Shown: piece by piece, positions 46,093 through 59,080 of the stretch
Layout of the letters: the number at the start of each line of letters is the position of its first letter
Numbering within the stretch: the first letter of the stretch is position 1
Assembly: GCA_001687465.1 (NCBI GenBank)
Contig: LVLI01000241.1
Coordinates: forward strand, 1 to 64,000
Source of the DNA: Halocafeteria seosinensis
Taxonomy: Eukaryota > Sar > Bigyra > Bicosoecida
Reading direction: 5' to 3'
DNA length: 64,000 nt
Position numbers and translations under genes: made by a program
The notes under the pieces: generated by a model
Told to the model about the DNA's origin: nothing
Seen by the model: only the letters and a program-made list of their open reading frames with translations
Databases searched by the model: none

Positions 46093-48043
46093 ATGGGCAA
46101 GATGGCAAGCAAAGCAGCGCGTGAAGAAACAGGAAAACTGAAGGTCGATAATGCATCCGCAGTTTCTTCAGACGCCTCAAAAACTGGTGGAAGTACTACT
46201 GCCCACTCTAGTGGTCATTCTGGGGAAGGAGAGAACAGTAAACTGCAACATCCTCGCACGCTGGAAGAGTTGCGCCAAGAAGCGCAAGAAAAGCTGGAGG
46301 ATCCATCCTTGACACAAGAAGAGAAGGATTCAATCAGAAAGGAATATGAAGCAAAAGAACTCCAAATCTTGAGCAAGCGCTATTCTAAAGCTGACTTTGA
46401 GCCCCTTATCATCATTGGAAGAGGAGCGTTCGGTGAGGTAAGGTATTCCAACGAATCTGCTGCTGACTACATGCTGATACTCGTTCGGTTCTGAGTTGTT
46501 GCAGGTTAGACTGGTGCGCAAGCGAGATACGAACGAGATATTTGCCATGAAAATCATGAAGAAAGAAGCTATGGTTCTCAAGAATCAAGTGAGTGACATC
46601 CAGGAGGGAGGCATATCGGGAGCTTCAACAACGAATATCTGATCACAGGTGGCACATGTCAAGGCCGAACGAGATGCGATGGCCGATTCTTTGGAAGACT
46701 GGGTGGTCAATTTGCACTACGCTTTCCAAGATGACGAGAATTTATATCTTGTGATGGACTTCCTTTGCGGGGGAGACTTGATGACACTCCTGATCAAAGA
46801 AGATATCCTCCCGTAAGTGCTTCGGGAATGAGCTCCAGAAACATTTGTCATTACTAGTATTTTATTTGTCCAGAGAGGAATGGGTGAAGTTCTATGCCGC
46901 GGAAGCGATCCAGGCTATCAGTTCCATCCATGCCGCAGGATACATTCATCGAGACCTGAAGCCAGATAACTTCTTGCTAAACAGCAATGGGCACTTGAAA
47001 CTAACTGATTTAGGGCTCTGCACCAAGATCGACGAGGACCGGGACTCATCCTTGGGTGAGATGCAGGAAAAGGCCGCAGCCCAGGCGAGGACGGAACCAG
47101 TTGAGCCTGAAAATAAGGCAAACCATGGCAGTTACAAGCGCGACAGAAAATTGGCCTTCAGTACAGTAGGGACACCTGACTATATTGCTCCTGAAGTTCT
47201 ATCCAAAAAAGGATATGGCAAAGAGGCCGATTGGTGGAGCCTTGGGGTGATTCTGTACGAGTGTATGATCGGATTTCCTCCATTCTTTGCCGACGACCCA
47301 GTATCGACGTGTAGAAAGATCATGCAATGGCGCAAGTACCTCCAGTGGCCATCAGATCGGTTAGTGACTTTGATTCTGTATGATGGTGCAAATTGAAGAT
47401 TTGCATATCTTTGGTTTGTGTCTGCCAGCACTAAGAACCTCTCTTCGGACGCCATCGACTTTTTGAAGTCACTCATGACGGATGCGCATAAACGGTTGGG
47501 AGCCAATGGAGTGGAAGAGATCAAGCAACATCCTTGGTTCCGAGATATTGATTGGGTATGTCCCACATTGGCATTGATTGTGAGTTTCTGCAACGGTGGA
47601 ACATAAGTGTTCTGTGTTCTATTGACTGTCAGGATAGCTTGCAAGAGAAGGAAGCCCCTTATGTAACCCAAGTTGGAAAGTATATTGCACACATCCTGGA
47701 CGCAGTTTCCCATCTAGATAGGAGCCATCCCGAGTTTGAGCCACTCGTAAGTTGTAAACTTATAGCCTGCCATTATCGCCGGGTACTTCATGCTGTTCCT
47801 CGCCAACTTCAGATAAAACAACTGACTGAAAATTTTGATAGTTTTGGGGAAATCTCTGACGAGGAACTGAAGGAACTCGATGAGGCGTACGTTGCACAAG
47901 GAGGCAAAGTAGGCGCATCTACTCAACAGGGTGGTAAAGGAAAAGACAGAAGTAAATTTCCCGGACGAGGTAGAGGCCGTGGACGCGGCAACTTTGACGG
48001 ATACACCTACAGACGCACGCTCCAAGGCAATAAGAAAAAGTGA
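46093..48043 (+). CDS. NDR/LATS-family AGC protein kinase
   Basis: Seven exons: 46093-46437, 46505-46588, 46649-46812, 46874-47359, 47429-47555, 47633-47746, 47813-48043, giving 516 residues. It has the glycine loop GRGAFGEVR, the VAIK-type lysine in [19 protein letters not shown], and an activation segment [17 protein letters not shown] with the phosphorylatable Thr, preceded by the basic insert characteristic of NDR kinases. The DFG motif is DLG. The C-terminal extension ends with the hydrophobic motif FDGYTYRRT, the NDR signature, which MST-type kinases phosphorylate. The helical N-terminus (residues 50-100) is where MOB co-activators bind in relatives. Unusually an RG repeat ([10 protein letters not shown]) directly precedes the hydrophobic motif. 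NDR kinases control cell shape, polarity and exit from mitosis. ATG 46093 is chosen; a second in-frame ATG lies nine bases on. Confidence 0.94.
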
Positions 48044-48520
48044 GCGGTCGCAATCAACGCGTAGCGGATTCACTCTTGAGTGAATATTCACATAGTCGAT
48101 ATCATACTTGATACCATCAAAATGTGCTTTTACTACCAACTGGTTCAAGTACACACATGGTAAAACGTGTGCCATCGCTTAGGGGTCTGTACTTGAGTTG
48201 CGGACAATATTGATTACCACAACACCTACCACCATTATCTGTGAGTCAGTGGCTAATACCTGACTTCTTGAGGTAACATACCTCAATTTTCGCTACGCAT
48301 GATGCCCTCCCGTTGGACCTTCACAAACGAACTACCCATAGTCTACAGACAGTTCTTAACAACAGAATTGCATTGACAGAGGTGCCCTGCACATAGTACA
48401 GTTTTTATCTGCTGCATCATTGCTTGGTGACCGAGTCTCCCTCATCTTTCTCGTTTTAACGCAATAGAACAGGGATGAAGTTGAAGTTGGATCAGCACCC
48501 AGTTACAGAATCGCATTGAG
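48044..48520. other. Intergenic region after the NDR kinase gene
   Basis: About 480 bp with no supported frame; presumed 3' end of the kinase transcript and promoter of the next plus-strand gene. Confidence 0.35.
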
Positions 48521-50266
48521 ATGACGGAGGAGTCTGCTCAGAGCTATTCAGCATCTGATTCCAGGAATTCTGAGAACAATGATACACCTCTACCGATGCC
48601 AACGCTGATGCTGACGGAAGAGCATTTCAACGGGCGATATGGTGCATTTTTCCAGCGCTTGTATCAACGACTTCAATTGACGATTTCCGAGCGTACGCGA
48701 CTGGAGAACTTGTTGTAGGTAGACCTGAGATGACTTCCCTGATCTCATGCAATAAATTATTCTTGTCACATTGGTTGCTGCGCAACCTGCAGGAATGGAA
48801 CCGGACAATGGCCAGATGACAAGGAGGAACCCGTGGCCTCGATGTTTCAGCATCATGAGGCCTATAAGAGACAGATCATGACACAAATTTCCCGAAACTA
48901 CCAGGCGTATAATGAGCGGTTTGGTTTCACCAACGAAATATATGAGGGCAATAACAAGGAAGAAGAGCTAGCAGCAAACGGCGCTTCGGCTCCGACGTGG
49001 CCTGCTCCAGCCAGACCATACTCACCACCGGTGGCCTGGTCGAAGCAGCCGCGGAACAGCTCCATAGAGCTATCCCGGCGGACAAAGTGAGTGTTGCCTG
49101 TACATCCTACGCTGGTTTACAACCAATAAAGAGTGCAAGACCTGTTACGCCTGCTTCAGCTTAATCGAGATGATAAACTGTGTACACGCGAAGAAGCTGG
49201 ACAACGCTCGCAGACTTCATCACATACGAGAATTGACCAACGTGAGCTCCGCATTCTCGTAGCGGATTGAACCGCTGGGATTTTAGAATAGAATGTGTCT
49301 TTAATCTTGCAGAAGTTTCTCCCCGAGAGCCTAAGGACAAAAGCTATCCATGACATGTATTCTCTCACCTGTGAAATCAGACACCGGATCCAAGAGATAA
49401 TTAGCAAATGCAGTGACGAGAACAATAACTTCACGATGCCACGAATAAACGATCTTCGATTGGGCTTTTTTGTGTCAGGATGTGAATCTGCGTCGACCAT
49501 ACCAAGAACAGAATTCAATTTTGCATGGCTACAGTTGGTTTCGTTGGTGAAGAGCATGGAAGACGCTGCGAGCGATATGCTTGCAGCCCGGGTACGCGGT
49601 CTCAACCGAGTAACAATCGACAGCAATCGAAGTATTCCAATAGTCGATGAAAGTGAACGCTCGTATAAGATACTTAATTGGTTCTATGATCTACCTCGTT
49701 GTGAAGTTTCAACAACCGGTGATGGCGCTGAAGTTACGCTTCCAGTCAAGTCAAAGGAAGTTGACGGTGAGTCATATAAGATCCCCGTCGCAGCTCCAAA
49801 GTTCACAGAGGATGAATCAGTCCGAGAGTTTCATATGCGGATGTGCCTAGTTATTAGAGCTTTTCAGCAAAGGCTCTACATCATTACAAAGTTCTGTACA
49901 CAGATTCCCTCCAACCAGTCAACATATTGCGTCTTACAGTCACCGCAAACACAGCAGGAAACCGTGACTGAGTACAATGAGAACCCCTTTGGATCTCCAA
50001 AAGAAAATAGTAGTAAAGTCGTCAGCGAGGCATCCTTATTTCGTGACTTGGATACGGATTCACTGGAAGCAATACAGTTCGATAAAGAAGTGCAATTCCC
50101 CTTCAGACGTTCTGACTTTGCCAAAGTCTTTCGAGAGTTACCAATCTCGGCTGAAAATGCTCAAGCATGTAATTTAAAACTTAATACGGCGGTGAACATG
50201 TTACTCCACAATATGCGGTTTACCCTTCACATTTTGAGAAATGCCGAATTGAGAGGTCAGCATTAA
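48521..50266 (+). CDS. Unrecognised conserved-looking protein, 507 aa
   Basis: Four exons: 48521-48714, 48793-49086, 49160-49241, 49313-50266, all GT-AG with compatible phases, giving 507 residues. The N-terminus is acidic and Ser-rich, then helical (YGAFFQRLYQRLQLTISER). A Pro-rich stretch (PTWPAPARPYSPP) joins it to a mostly alpha-helical C-terminal half without Cys clusters, membrane spans or signal peptide, so a soluble intracellular protein is expected. The long last exon has an even codon usage and no low-complexity sequence, consistent with a folded domain. I recognise no motif that assigns a function. It is followed by another large plus-strand gene after 450 bp. Confidence 0.7.
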
Positions 50267-50715
50267 TCGATACTCACAAAGAACTACAGTATCCTAATTT
50301 ATGGTCAACCTTATTCGGGGTACCACATTCTCGTTGATGGGTACATTTCCTGATCCCGTTCATACGATACATGGCACATGCTTACGACTTGAATGAGAAG
50401 ATATGGGCAGGATGCCAACTTGAAGCGAGGCGATGAGTCAACTTTGATGTCGCAAGTCTCATTCTATATGTTTGTAAGGATACTGCTTGTTAAACACAGG
50501 ATCTAGATGATGACTGTTAAATTTTTGTTTTGTTTGTTTCATTAAGACGCCATAGCTGTCTTGGAGGGTCCGTGTATTGCTCTGGAATAGAGATCGCGCG
50601 CGTTAGTTGAGTTGGCTTGCGACGGCTGTGTTCCAGGGAGGCGATTTGCGGTAGGCATATGTCGCGGATGGGTTTTCTTTGATGGTTTCGCCTCCCCTCT
50701 GAGAGGTCGACGCAC
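50267..50715. other. Intergenic region between two unrecognised genes
   Basis: About 450 bp. Nothing beyond presumed 3' end and promoter sequences; a minus-strand frame here is the complement of the next gene's leader and lacks similarity. Confidence 0.35.
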
Positions 50716-53700
50716 ATGTCGAATTTAGCAGTAGATGTGTCGGCTTCCTGGCTCTCGCCCGGAAGTGGTCCGGCAACCCTTAACACCACCACCACCGGAG
50801 CCAGAGATGCGCCAGCATTCACATTCAGCGGTGTCGATGATTCCCAGCGCTCGGATAAAGATGGGGACGAGAGCTCTGCATCCAATCAGCAAGATGGGAA
50901 TCAACACAAGAAACACAGTAAGTCTATCAGACGTACGGCCACTGCCGCTCGGTTGGCAGATATGTTGGGATACAAACGGACATACGAGAATGGGGCAATT
51001 CAAATTCAGGTACGATCGCGTTCGCTTTGATGTATCAAGTTGTTACGTACGGTTCAGATGTAATTTTTCTTGTTTGTGCAGCGGATATGGAAAGGATTTT
51101 TGGCCCGCACTAAGATTCTCCCACCGCTTTCCCAACGGCAAAAGGTCACGTCTTCCTGGGGACAGCAACGTTTATTCCAGTTCTGCTTACAATTGCAAAA
51201 TGCCTTTTATAGCACATGTGAATCTAAGGGGTTACCATTTTCGGAAGGGACAGCTGCTTCGACGGATAATTCTGACTGCGGCGGGCGCCGACAGTCGATT
51301 CCCCAGCTGGACAATTCTACACGAGGAGAGGTTGGCGGGGATCCGGATCACATAAGAACTGGGGATATCCACGACTTGACTTATGCGGGGAAAATAAGAA
51401 AACGTAAGGGGTCTCCAGCTTTGGACATACCCTTTGCAACTTCACCGTTCGGCTATTGTTATACTGAAAAGCTAAACGAGGGAACTGTGTTCGTTCTAAT
51501 GAAAATAGCAGGGTTGCTCACGAATCAAACTACATGGTCTAGTATCCGGCAATTGTTCTCAGGCAATGCTAGTATTAACTTTTTGGAGTCATCGTTACAG
51601 CATCTATACTGGGGATTCCGGTATTTCAGTAGCTCGGTCGGTGGTAGAATATCCTCTGACGAATGCTCCCGTTTGGTAAGTCGACCTCCTACCAACAGCA
51701 TCTTGGGTTCTATCATCGATATTGTGCGACACCCTACAGATTCATTTATTACGGTTACATGACTTGGCTCCAATGGAAGTTGCCAATTTTATAAACTCCC
51801 AGCGCTGGTTCCCTTGGCAAAGGTTCGTAGACACTACCGGTGACTCAAACACTACTTTCTAGTTCGACCCTTTTCGTCCTTCCAGGATCCGAGCCTTTGT
51901 AGAACAACATGCGGATCAGATGTTCGAAGCAATGTGCAGAAGTGAAACACCATTGGTTGCGACTGACCTCATTTTTTCAGCGTTAGATTTCAATCAATTT
52001 AGCAGTTTTCTGAGATCCTTATCTCTCCAAATAAGACCTCCGGACAATGCCTGCCCATGTAATGGATGCAGAGACGTCTTTAGACACCACAACAAGACGT
52101 ATAGAGAAAGATCTATTGAGTCACTGGTAACCCCTGGACATGAAAACTACGCTGTACAGAAGTGTTTGGAACATAACTTGTTCCCTGCTGTGGATCGATT
52201 GGGTCCATTTCTTACGCAGGTTGTGAACTATGATTGGTATAAAGTCCTTATGTCCACACGATGTAGAGACACTATGTGCAGCATCGAGACATCGTTCAAA
52301 CACATTTACGAATTTTACAGCGGAGCGCTGTCTACACAAAGTCTAATGTCATCAGTAGAAGAGTCTCAGAGTTCTCAAAACACTAGAACTCAGGAAGGCG
52401 CGAAGGTGTCTTTCCAGCAGCTGTGGCTACTGCTCTATGATTTTGGGATTGTGCCATCTATCATCTCCTCGGCAGACGTAAGACCCTTGTCAATTCATTG
52501 TCGTCTAGGAAGTGTAAGCGCCCACACAGGTTGCTCGCATGGATGGGAATTAGAGGAACGTGACGCCCCGAACGTGCAGAATCGGTACGCTGCGTAGTAT
52601 AAAGTGTGCTCCATAAAAATCAGCAGATACTGGCATTGGTGTTTCTGATCATCAGGATTTGTCGCTTTTGCGGGACAATCAAACATGAAAATCCTCCGTT
52701 TGAGAAGTTTGTCCTCCAAAAGGCCTGGAGAATTTGGAAGGCTCGGCGGACCTCAGTTAACAACGACGTCAGGGGTACATCCATCCAAGCCGTAAGTATA
52801 ACGCGTTGCTTCAAGTCCCTCTTTATAGTGGCACTATGTATCGTTGCCTAAACCCTGTCCAGTTTCTGGAAGCATGCGGGAAAGGCATGAGCTCCAACGC
52901 TGTGCGGAATCATATTTCGCCTCGCATTCTGGCGAGTGAAGTAGACTTTGAGTAAGTAACACGATTTGGCGCTACATCATAATCCTGTGTTTGCATTCTT
53001 CCTACGGTTTTTCAGGTCTCTTTGGAATGCTCTTTTGGAGGCAGAACAGAACCACTACGAATGTGCGGTAACAAAATTCTCTTGCCCCGAGGTTGTCCTT
53101 CTTATAGGAGTCGTTGGACATATCGCTGATTCGATGGAACGAGGGCGAGACGATCCATCTTTCAAAATTCGGTGGATTTTCTATGATGTGATCGCCCACA
53201 TCTACGAGAAAGTATTTGACGAGACGCTTCATCGTGGACCAGAATTAAGTATCCTAACCCAGGATAAAGACCTACCTGAGATTAAAGCAGACGTAAGGTC
53301 AAGGTTGTGCGAACAGCTTCCCTTGTATGGTTCGGAAAGTGAAGATAACCCTGGTGAACCAGTGGTCGATATTGTAGGGTTCCGGGAGTTTGTGTCCGAT
53401 CTCCGCGTTTTCCGTTCGCTGACTTATTCTATGGTCATTGACGTGTTTACGGGCACCAAAAGGAATCCAAATGCGCGGAACGCTTCCGGATTCCAGGTCT
53501 TGAACAAAACGGAATTTGTTCACGCTGTTGAAGAACTGATGATAGAGTGTTTCCTTCTGGGTAAGCAACAGGAGCATCATGCAACGCGCAAGGAATACTA
53601 CGAGCCAATAAGTGCTAGAACTGGATGGACTCCAGAAAGTATCTGCTATCGAGTGTTGGCTCACAGGCTGCGTCTGCTTTGTTCTATGTACCCCCCTTCA

Positions 53701-55236
53701 GCGAAAGGGGGAAGACTTGGTATGAACAAGGAAAAGTCATACTTACGTCAATGTGATACCTCCTTCACCGACAGCGTGGATGTCTCTCAAACGTTAGCCA
53801 ATGTTTCGAAGAGATACGTGACTGACGTTGGTGGCTCCATCGCGCATAGTGAAGGCCGGTCTAAAGGACTTCTTCGTTACAAACCTAAGATGACTGAAAG
53901 CACGAGCAGTGAAGCCAGCTCTGCAATGGGTGAATATCCGAAAGTAAAGCACAGCGATGGAAGGGCGCATAGCACGTTATCCGCGCGCGGAGGGAACGAG
54001 ACAGACGGGTCGTCCCGCCACTCATCCACTTGGATTGACCGGAAGATACGACAGAATTTATCAGAAAATACTTCCCCATATGAGCGAATGTTTCATTTTG
54101 ATATGCTGTATGAGAACTCGTGTCCTCATTCTTTTAACCTGTTCGAAGGCTGCGGAAACGTTGTCACTACAGACTTTCGATATCTGTTGAGGAAACTTCA
54201 TGACCGCCATTTCGAAACACACGCAAGGCGATTGGTTGCTTTGACTATTCGTAACTCCGACTGTTATAGAAGTGATACGGCGCATGCTCTCGCTCTTGCA
54301 TTGACTGCCCTTACAACTGCACCAACTAATTGCTGCCATGTAGTCAAGTCTCTCGAGACCTGGATGGACGGTATTTCGGTGATGCATGGGAAGCTGTTGG
54401 ATTTGTTTCGTCATACGGCTGACCATGCCACCACTGTAAGACACTTCTATGCCCAATGGAATAGACATGTGGGTGAGTACAACCCTAGCGATGTCGGCGA
54501 CAAGGCTAGTTCCTCAAGGGAGAACTTCGAGAAAGATCCGAAGAGCACAGCATTTGACGAAAATACGTTTGGAAAGAATTCGAAGCAATCATCTTCGGCA
54601 GCCTCTAGCAGGCGCTCTACTGATGCTACAGAAAAAGCCTCACCGCGGAGTTCAATAAGCAAAGGCAGCGGATATGCGTCGCCACCTCCTTCGTATAAGT
54701 CAAGGAGGTATAGTGCTCCGAATCTGTCTGACGTCCCCGAGAAGAAATTCTCAGCACTCAAGGGTTCACCGGAGGAGAAAGAAGTCCAGTCAGACAAGCA
54801 TAGGCGTTCTTCAATTGAGGTCACGGCACAGCAAAGGCTGAATCAAGTTGTTCCAGAAGGTCCTCATATTGAGAAGCTTACCGTGCTTCAGTCATCGCTG
54901 CCTTACGGTGATAAGAGTACGAGTGCCGCAACGCCGAAACGAAGCTGTCGCGGGCGCCAATTGAAATTATCTGATAAAGCAGTATCCCACGCTCCTTCTC
55001 CTCCCTCGAATGGTCGTTTGGGTTCCTTTCATCTATACAGGGTACGACATGAGAAGACGCTGCAAAAGCAATATGAAGCCCTGGTCAGGAACATGGTGAT
55101 GAACGACACTACCCCTGCTCACATGTACAATGAGGCCGCTCGTTTTTTGCGAGAGCAGGAGTCCAAGGCGAGCAAGGATCCAAGACATAAGGCCTCACTA
55201 CGGCGGAAAACTACTTTGGTGAAGAAGAGGAGATGA
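50716..55236 (+). CDS. Unrecognised large protein with an N-terminal IQ motif
   Basis: Best model has seven exons: 50716-51009, 51082-51675, 51740-51822, 51886-52584, 52656-52791, 52863-52951, 53016-55236, about 1,371 residues. The end of exon 4 is uncertain; an alternative ends it at 52477 and adds a 5-nt microexon at 52580-52584. Residues 96-110 (IQIQRIWKGFLARTK) form an IQ motif across the first intron, so calmodulin-type binding is likely. The middle is helical, with a segment (FQQLWLLLYDFGIVPSII) and, from exon 5, FEKFVLQKAWRIWKARR. The C-terminal 350 residues are Ser-rich and basic, probably disordered, ending in a highly basic helix. No catalytic motif, signal peptide or membrane span was seen. 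Similar layouts occur in cytoskeletal or ciliary proteins, but that is only a guess. Confidence 0.65.
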
Positions 55237-55437
55237 TGTTTCTGGGTATTTTGGCTTCTGCCGGGGACTCTTAGCACAGCCTTTACCATTACAATCGAAT
55301 ATATATTGTTGTTTATCGATGCAACTCTCTCATTTCGAGCAGTACTCACATTTGAACTTTCAACAGCATACACTGTTCCGCTAAAGTCATGCGTACACCA
55401 GCCGCATGTATCCGGCTTACAAGAAGCAAATTCAAAA

Positions 55438-57546
55438 CTAATTCAAACCAGCACCGTTTTCCAATGCGGCAACGAACCCAATAGAAAGTGGGAATAACAG
55501 AAGCGCTATAATGGCGTGCCAGGTAGGAGGGTGACGAGTGCGCAGGGCCAATAGCCCCATAACAACCTCTACAACCAAAATTGCCAATACTTCTGCAGTA
55601 AACGACCATTCCAAACCTCGGAAGTAAATGAGAGCTAGGAAGAGGGACAGTCCAAAAGTGTTGTTCATAGTTGCCGCACCCAATAAAGCGGAGAATGTCA
55701 TCGTGATGGATGCCGATGTTCTTTTCCTCGCAAAAAGGATGCTTGAAATAACTTCACTGGCATTGGAAACCAATGGTGTTACGATGAAGGAAACGTAAAA
55801 CGGAGGGACATGCATTCGGCTGCCAATTACAGAGAGAAGGCTCACCATGGGGTCGGAAAATAGGATAACCATACCCAATCCACCAAACATGAGTCCTAGT
55901 GCTTTTAGCAAGATCTGTTTTCTAGTCAAATGCGCATTTTCTTCTTCGAGTTCGTTATTCTCTGTTTCCTCGTCCTGCACTACTGTTGCCTTCGCAGCTT
56001 CAAAACTTTCTTTCCTTTCTTTCGCAGGGCGGTTAAGAGACTGCAATGCTGAGTCAGCGCTTCGTCTTTCGGAAGGTTCATGACTGCTATATTCTTGTAA
56101 CCAAACATAGAACATTTGCTCGAATTCGTCAAAATCTGCATTGTCTTTTCAGTTTCATTGTACAATGTCGTTACCCCAGGTACAACTGGTGTGGTTCTTA
56201 CCAATCGCGCCATCGGCATCGACATCGAATCGTACAAATAAGCTGTCAACATCTTCAGCATTAATACTTGAAACATCTTTCAGCCGCATCGCATCTTTCA
56301 GTAAGAATCGCAGCTCATATTTGTCAATGTGCTGCATAAGCAGATCCAATGAGGCATACCACGACGACATCAAAGCCGCAATCACTTACACCACTCTTGT
56401 CGAAATCCGAATGCTCGAATAACTCCCGAAGAATTGGACGTGCTCGTTGACAGTACGCTTGAGCTTCTTTGTCATCTTCTAGCAGTTGCTCCTGTAACCT
56501 CCCGGTTTGCGCTTTCTCAGACAGCTTTTCCGCAAACAGAGAACCTAGTGAAACGTGTACATCACGTTGAAAGGCCCGTTTCCTGGCAGCACGTTAAACG
56601 CGAGAAACAGCACCATAGCCATTGGGCTGAATTGTCTACCCATTAGTTCACAAGTTTTAGTTACCTTGACTGCGCCATTCGCCTTTCTTGCTGTTCCAAG
56701 GCAGCTGAGCTAAAGACTTGATAAATGCTGTAGGCAATGAAGAGAATACACGCGATGATGAATCCCGCTAGTGCCCAATATTTCTCTTGATGCGCAGCAT
56801 CGTGATGTATCGTCTTCGCATTATCTTTATCGTGTTTAAATGCGGGCCCTTGGATGATCAGATACGTGATCGCGGTGCCCAACATGATAATCGCATTCCG
56901 AGGAACTTCCTTTGTCGTCCCTACACCTGTTTTTCGAAGACTACAGCCGTTTCGGAGTTTTAAGGCTTCCCTATCGTATTGGGCTTTGCCTGAACACAAA
57001 TATAAGCACTGAACCGCACTGGTACTGCACTCTTCGCGTTGCTGATTCCTACCTTTATCCGTCAAGTCGATTCGCCCCATAAGTTGGCACAGTCCCCACG
57101 GTACCGTTAAAAGCATGATCGTCGATCCCTGCATAAGAATCTCTCTCTAAAACTCTTAGTTCATGCACGTTAACCACAAACACGTACCGCCAGAGTTCCA
57201 ACACCAACCGCCACATTCTCCTGAGCAGTACTTTTGGGTCCCAAGCCGGAGAAGAGGATAATCGCTCCATCGGGAACTGCGGAACGCAACGATAGCCTCG
57301 AGAACGTAGTCAAACCCGTGTAAACCACCTGATCGACTTACCGGCGCCCATAACGGGAAGTATCAATCCTCCTACCAACCCGGGGCTCATTAGCAGAGTT
57401 AATAATTCGCTTCCATCAGCTATCATGTTCGACGCCAGAAACAGTATGTACCCGTAAATGCACATCAGGATCAGAAGAGCCACGAACCCCGTGGCATCGT
57501 CTGAAACACCACTAGGGTCCACAAAGAGCTTATCAATGCCAGACAT
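55438..57546 (-). CDS. EF-hand Na+/Ca2+-type cation exchanger
   Basis: Seven exons: 57546..57342, 57276..57188, 57128..57053, 56989..56665, 56582..56390, 56331..56202, 56135..55438, giving 571 residues. The N-terminal half has the alpha-1 repeat (SPGLVGGLILPVMGA, then VPDGAIILFSGLG) and several membrane spans. A cytosolic linker holds two EF-hands (DFDKSG, and DVDADGAI with DFDEFEQMF), split by introns. The C-terminal half has the alpha-2 repeat (FIVTPLVSNASEVISSILFA) and further spans. This order of exchanger, EF-hand pair, exchanger matches the NCX-like/EF-CAX proteins of plants and protists. It should move Ca2+ out of the cytosol in exchange for Na+ or H+, with the EF-hands sensing cytosolic Ca2+. 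Start ATG 57546 precedes the first span without a cleavable signal of the animal NCX kind. Confidence 0.9.
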
Positions 57547-58271
57547 GGCTTACGGCGAGGACGAGGGTACTTCCTCCGTCTACAGCACTATGTTCACCAC
57601 AAATACCCCGTCATGCACACACACATGACTCTATTGACAGAGTCTTTTCAAGCCGAAAAACTACCGTCAGAGTGTAATAAGCCCAGGAGGAACCTCCAAC
57701 GTCCGAGGAGTGTGTGTCGCAGCAGACCAACCTCTGTAGTCTACAGGCTGTAGAAGTGGAATTGGGAACTCCTACTTTACAGAGTAACTCACCGACATTA
57801 CTGAGTTCCATAAAGGTGTTGTAGACAAATTGTAGTGTAATGAACAGCTAAATGGAGCCATGGCGTGACTATTAAGACACAATGAACTACTGCTGCTCCA
57901 GGAATGCTAATTGTTGGTCATCATGTGCAGATTTCGAAGCTTATGCCAGATAGATTTTCTCATCAAACCTTAAAGACAACAATACTGAGTGGTAAGAATC
58001 TCCAACATAGGAGGTTTCATCCTACAGGATATACCCTATTAAGTGTGCTCACTGGCGGAGCCTGAACAGCGTCGCCGTAGAAACGTGCCAGTGACAGCCT
58101 GGTGGCTGACAACGGCAACATTTTCTAGTTCACCGTTGCACACCATCTTTGTCCAAATATAATTGCACTCGATTCGGCCATTGCATCACCGTGATTTGGC
58201 GACACCATGGAAACGCCCTCTCCAGCATTCAGGGTGACTAAAGCGCTGAACGTGCTTTTTTCCAGCCGCCA
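57547..58271. other. Intergenic region upstream of the exchanger
   Basis: About 725 bp between the start of the exchanger gene and the 3' end of the Fis1 gene, both on the minus strand. No frame with recognisable similarity was found on either strand. Confidence 0.4.
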
Positions 58272-59080
58272 TTATCTCTTGTGATGAAATAAACGATTTA
58301 ATCCATGTCGCGAAGGACTGTAATTCTTCCGCGAGCCAGAAGTGCGAGGCTCAGGAGATCGTCGAGACCACCAAATAAAACCAAGACCCAAGACAACTAT
58401 AGAACCGACAATCAGCAGACCATATAAGCCTCCTGCAAGGTAAGATACAATCAATTAAGTTAAAGTTCTCAAGAGTCGGAGACTTGGAGAAATGAACGTA
58501 CTTTGCTGCATTTTAACCTGATAAAAGTCTAACATCTGAGATCCTCGTTTGTGAAGTGGGTCCACGCGAAGTAATTCCACTATCATATCTTTGCATTTCC
58601 TGTATTCCCCCAGTCGATAATATCCTAAACTCCTAAAGAAGAGTGCCTCCGTCATGTATTCACTGCTCCGACAGAGCTCTGCATTGAAAGTCATATGGCC
58701 TCCTCCTAGGGACATGAAGCGGCTGGGCTGATTCCACAATCAAACAGACTTACCCGCCATGAGCCCTATTCCCTCTGTTATATGTTCCCGCTTATTACTC
58801 CTCAGTAGCGCTTTGGCGTAGCTGAATTGGCGAGAAAGGTTCTCATCGACTGAGCTTTGACCATACCCATCGTGAAATGCCTTGCGTGAAGTCTGCAAGC
58901 GTTTACACCATACAAAACGGCGATTCTACAGGACTTTCCAAACACATTGAGACATACATTTAGTGTATCCTGTGAGAACTCATTCTCAAAATCGCGTAGA
59001 AAACGCTCCATTGCTTCCTCGGGGGATTGGAAGTCATCGTGGTGCTCAGGAGAGCCACTTCCATGGTCATCGTGGCTCAT
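58272..59080 (-). CDS. FIS1: Mitochondrial fission protein Fis1
   Basis: Four exons: 59080..58958, 58892..58754, 58678..58502, 58432..58272, giving 199 residues. The TPR-like core is recognisable: RQFSYAKALLRSNKREHITEGIGLM, then EALFFRSLGYYRLGEYRKCKDMI and LLRVDPLHKRGSQML (written here in pieces of the helical repeat). A single C-terminal span (GLYGLLIVGSIVVLGLGFIW) should anchor it in the mitochondrial and peroxisomal outer membrane facing the cytosol. Two features are unusual: a His/Asp/Glu-rich N-terminal extension of about 25 residues, and a basic tail of about 30 residues after the anchor, where most Fis1 proteins have only a few. Fis1 acts in recruitment of the dynamin-related fission machinery. 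The start is the first ATG in exon 1. Confidence 0.88.
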
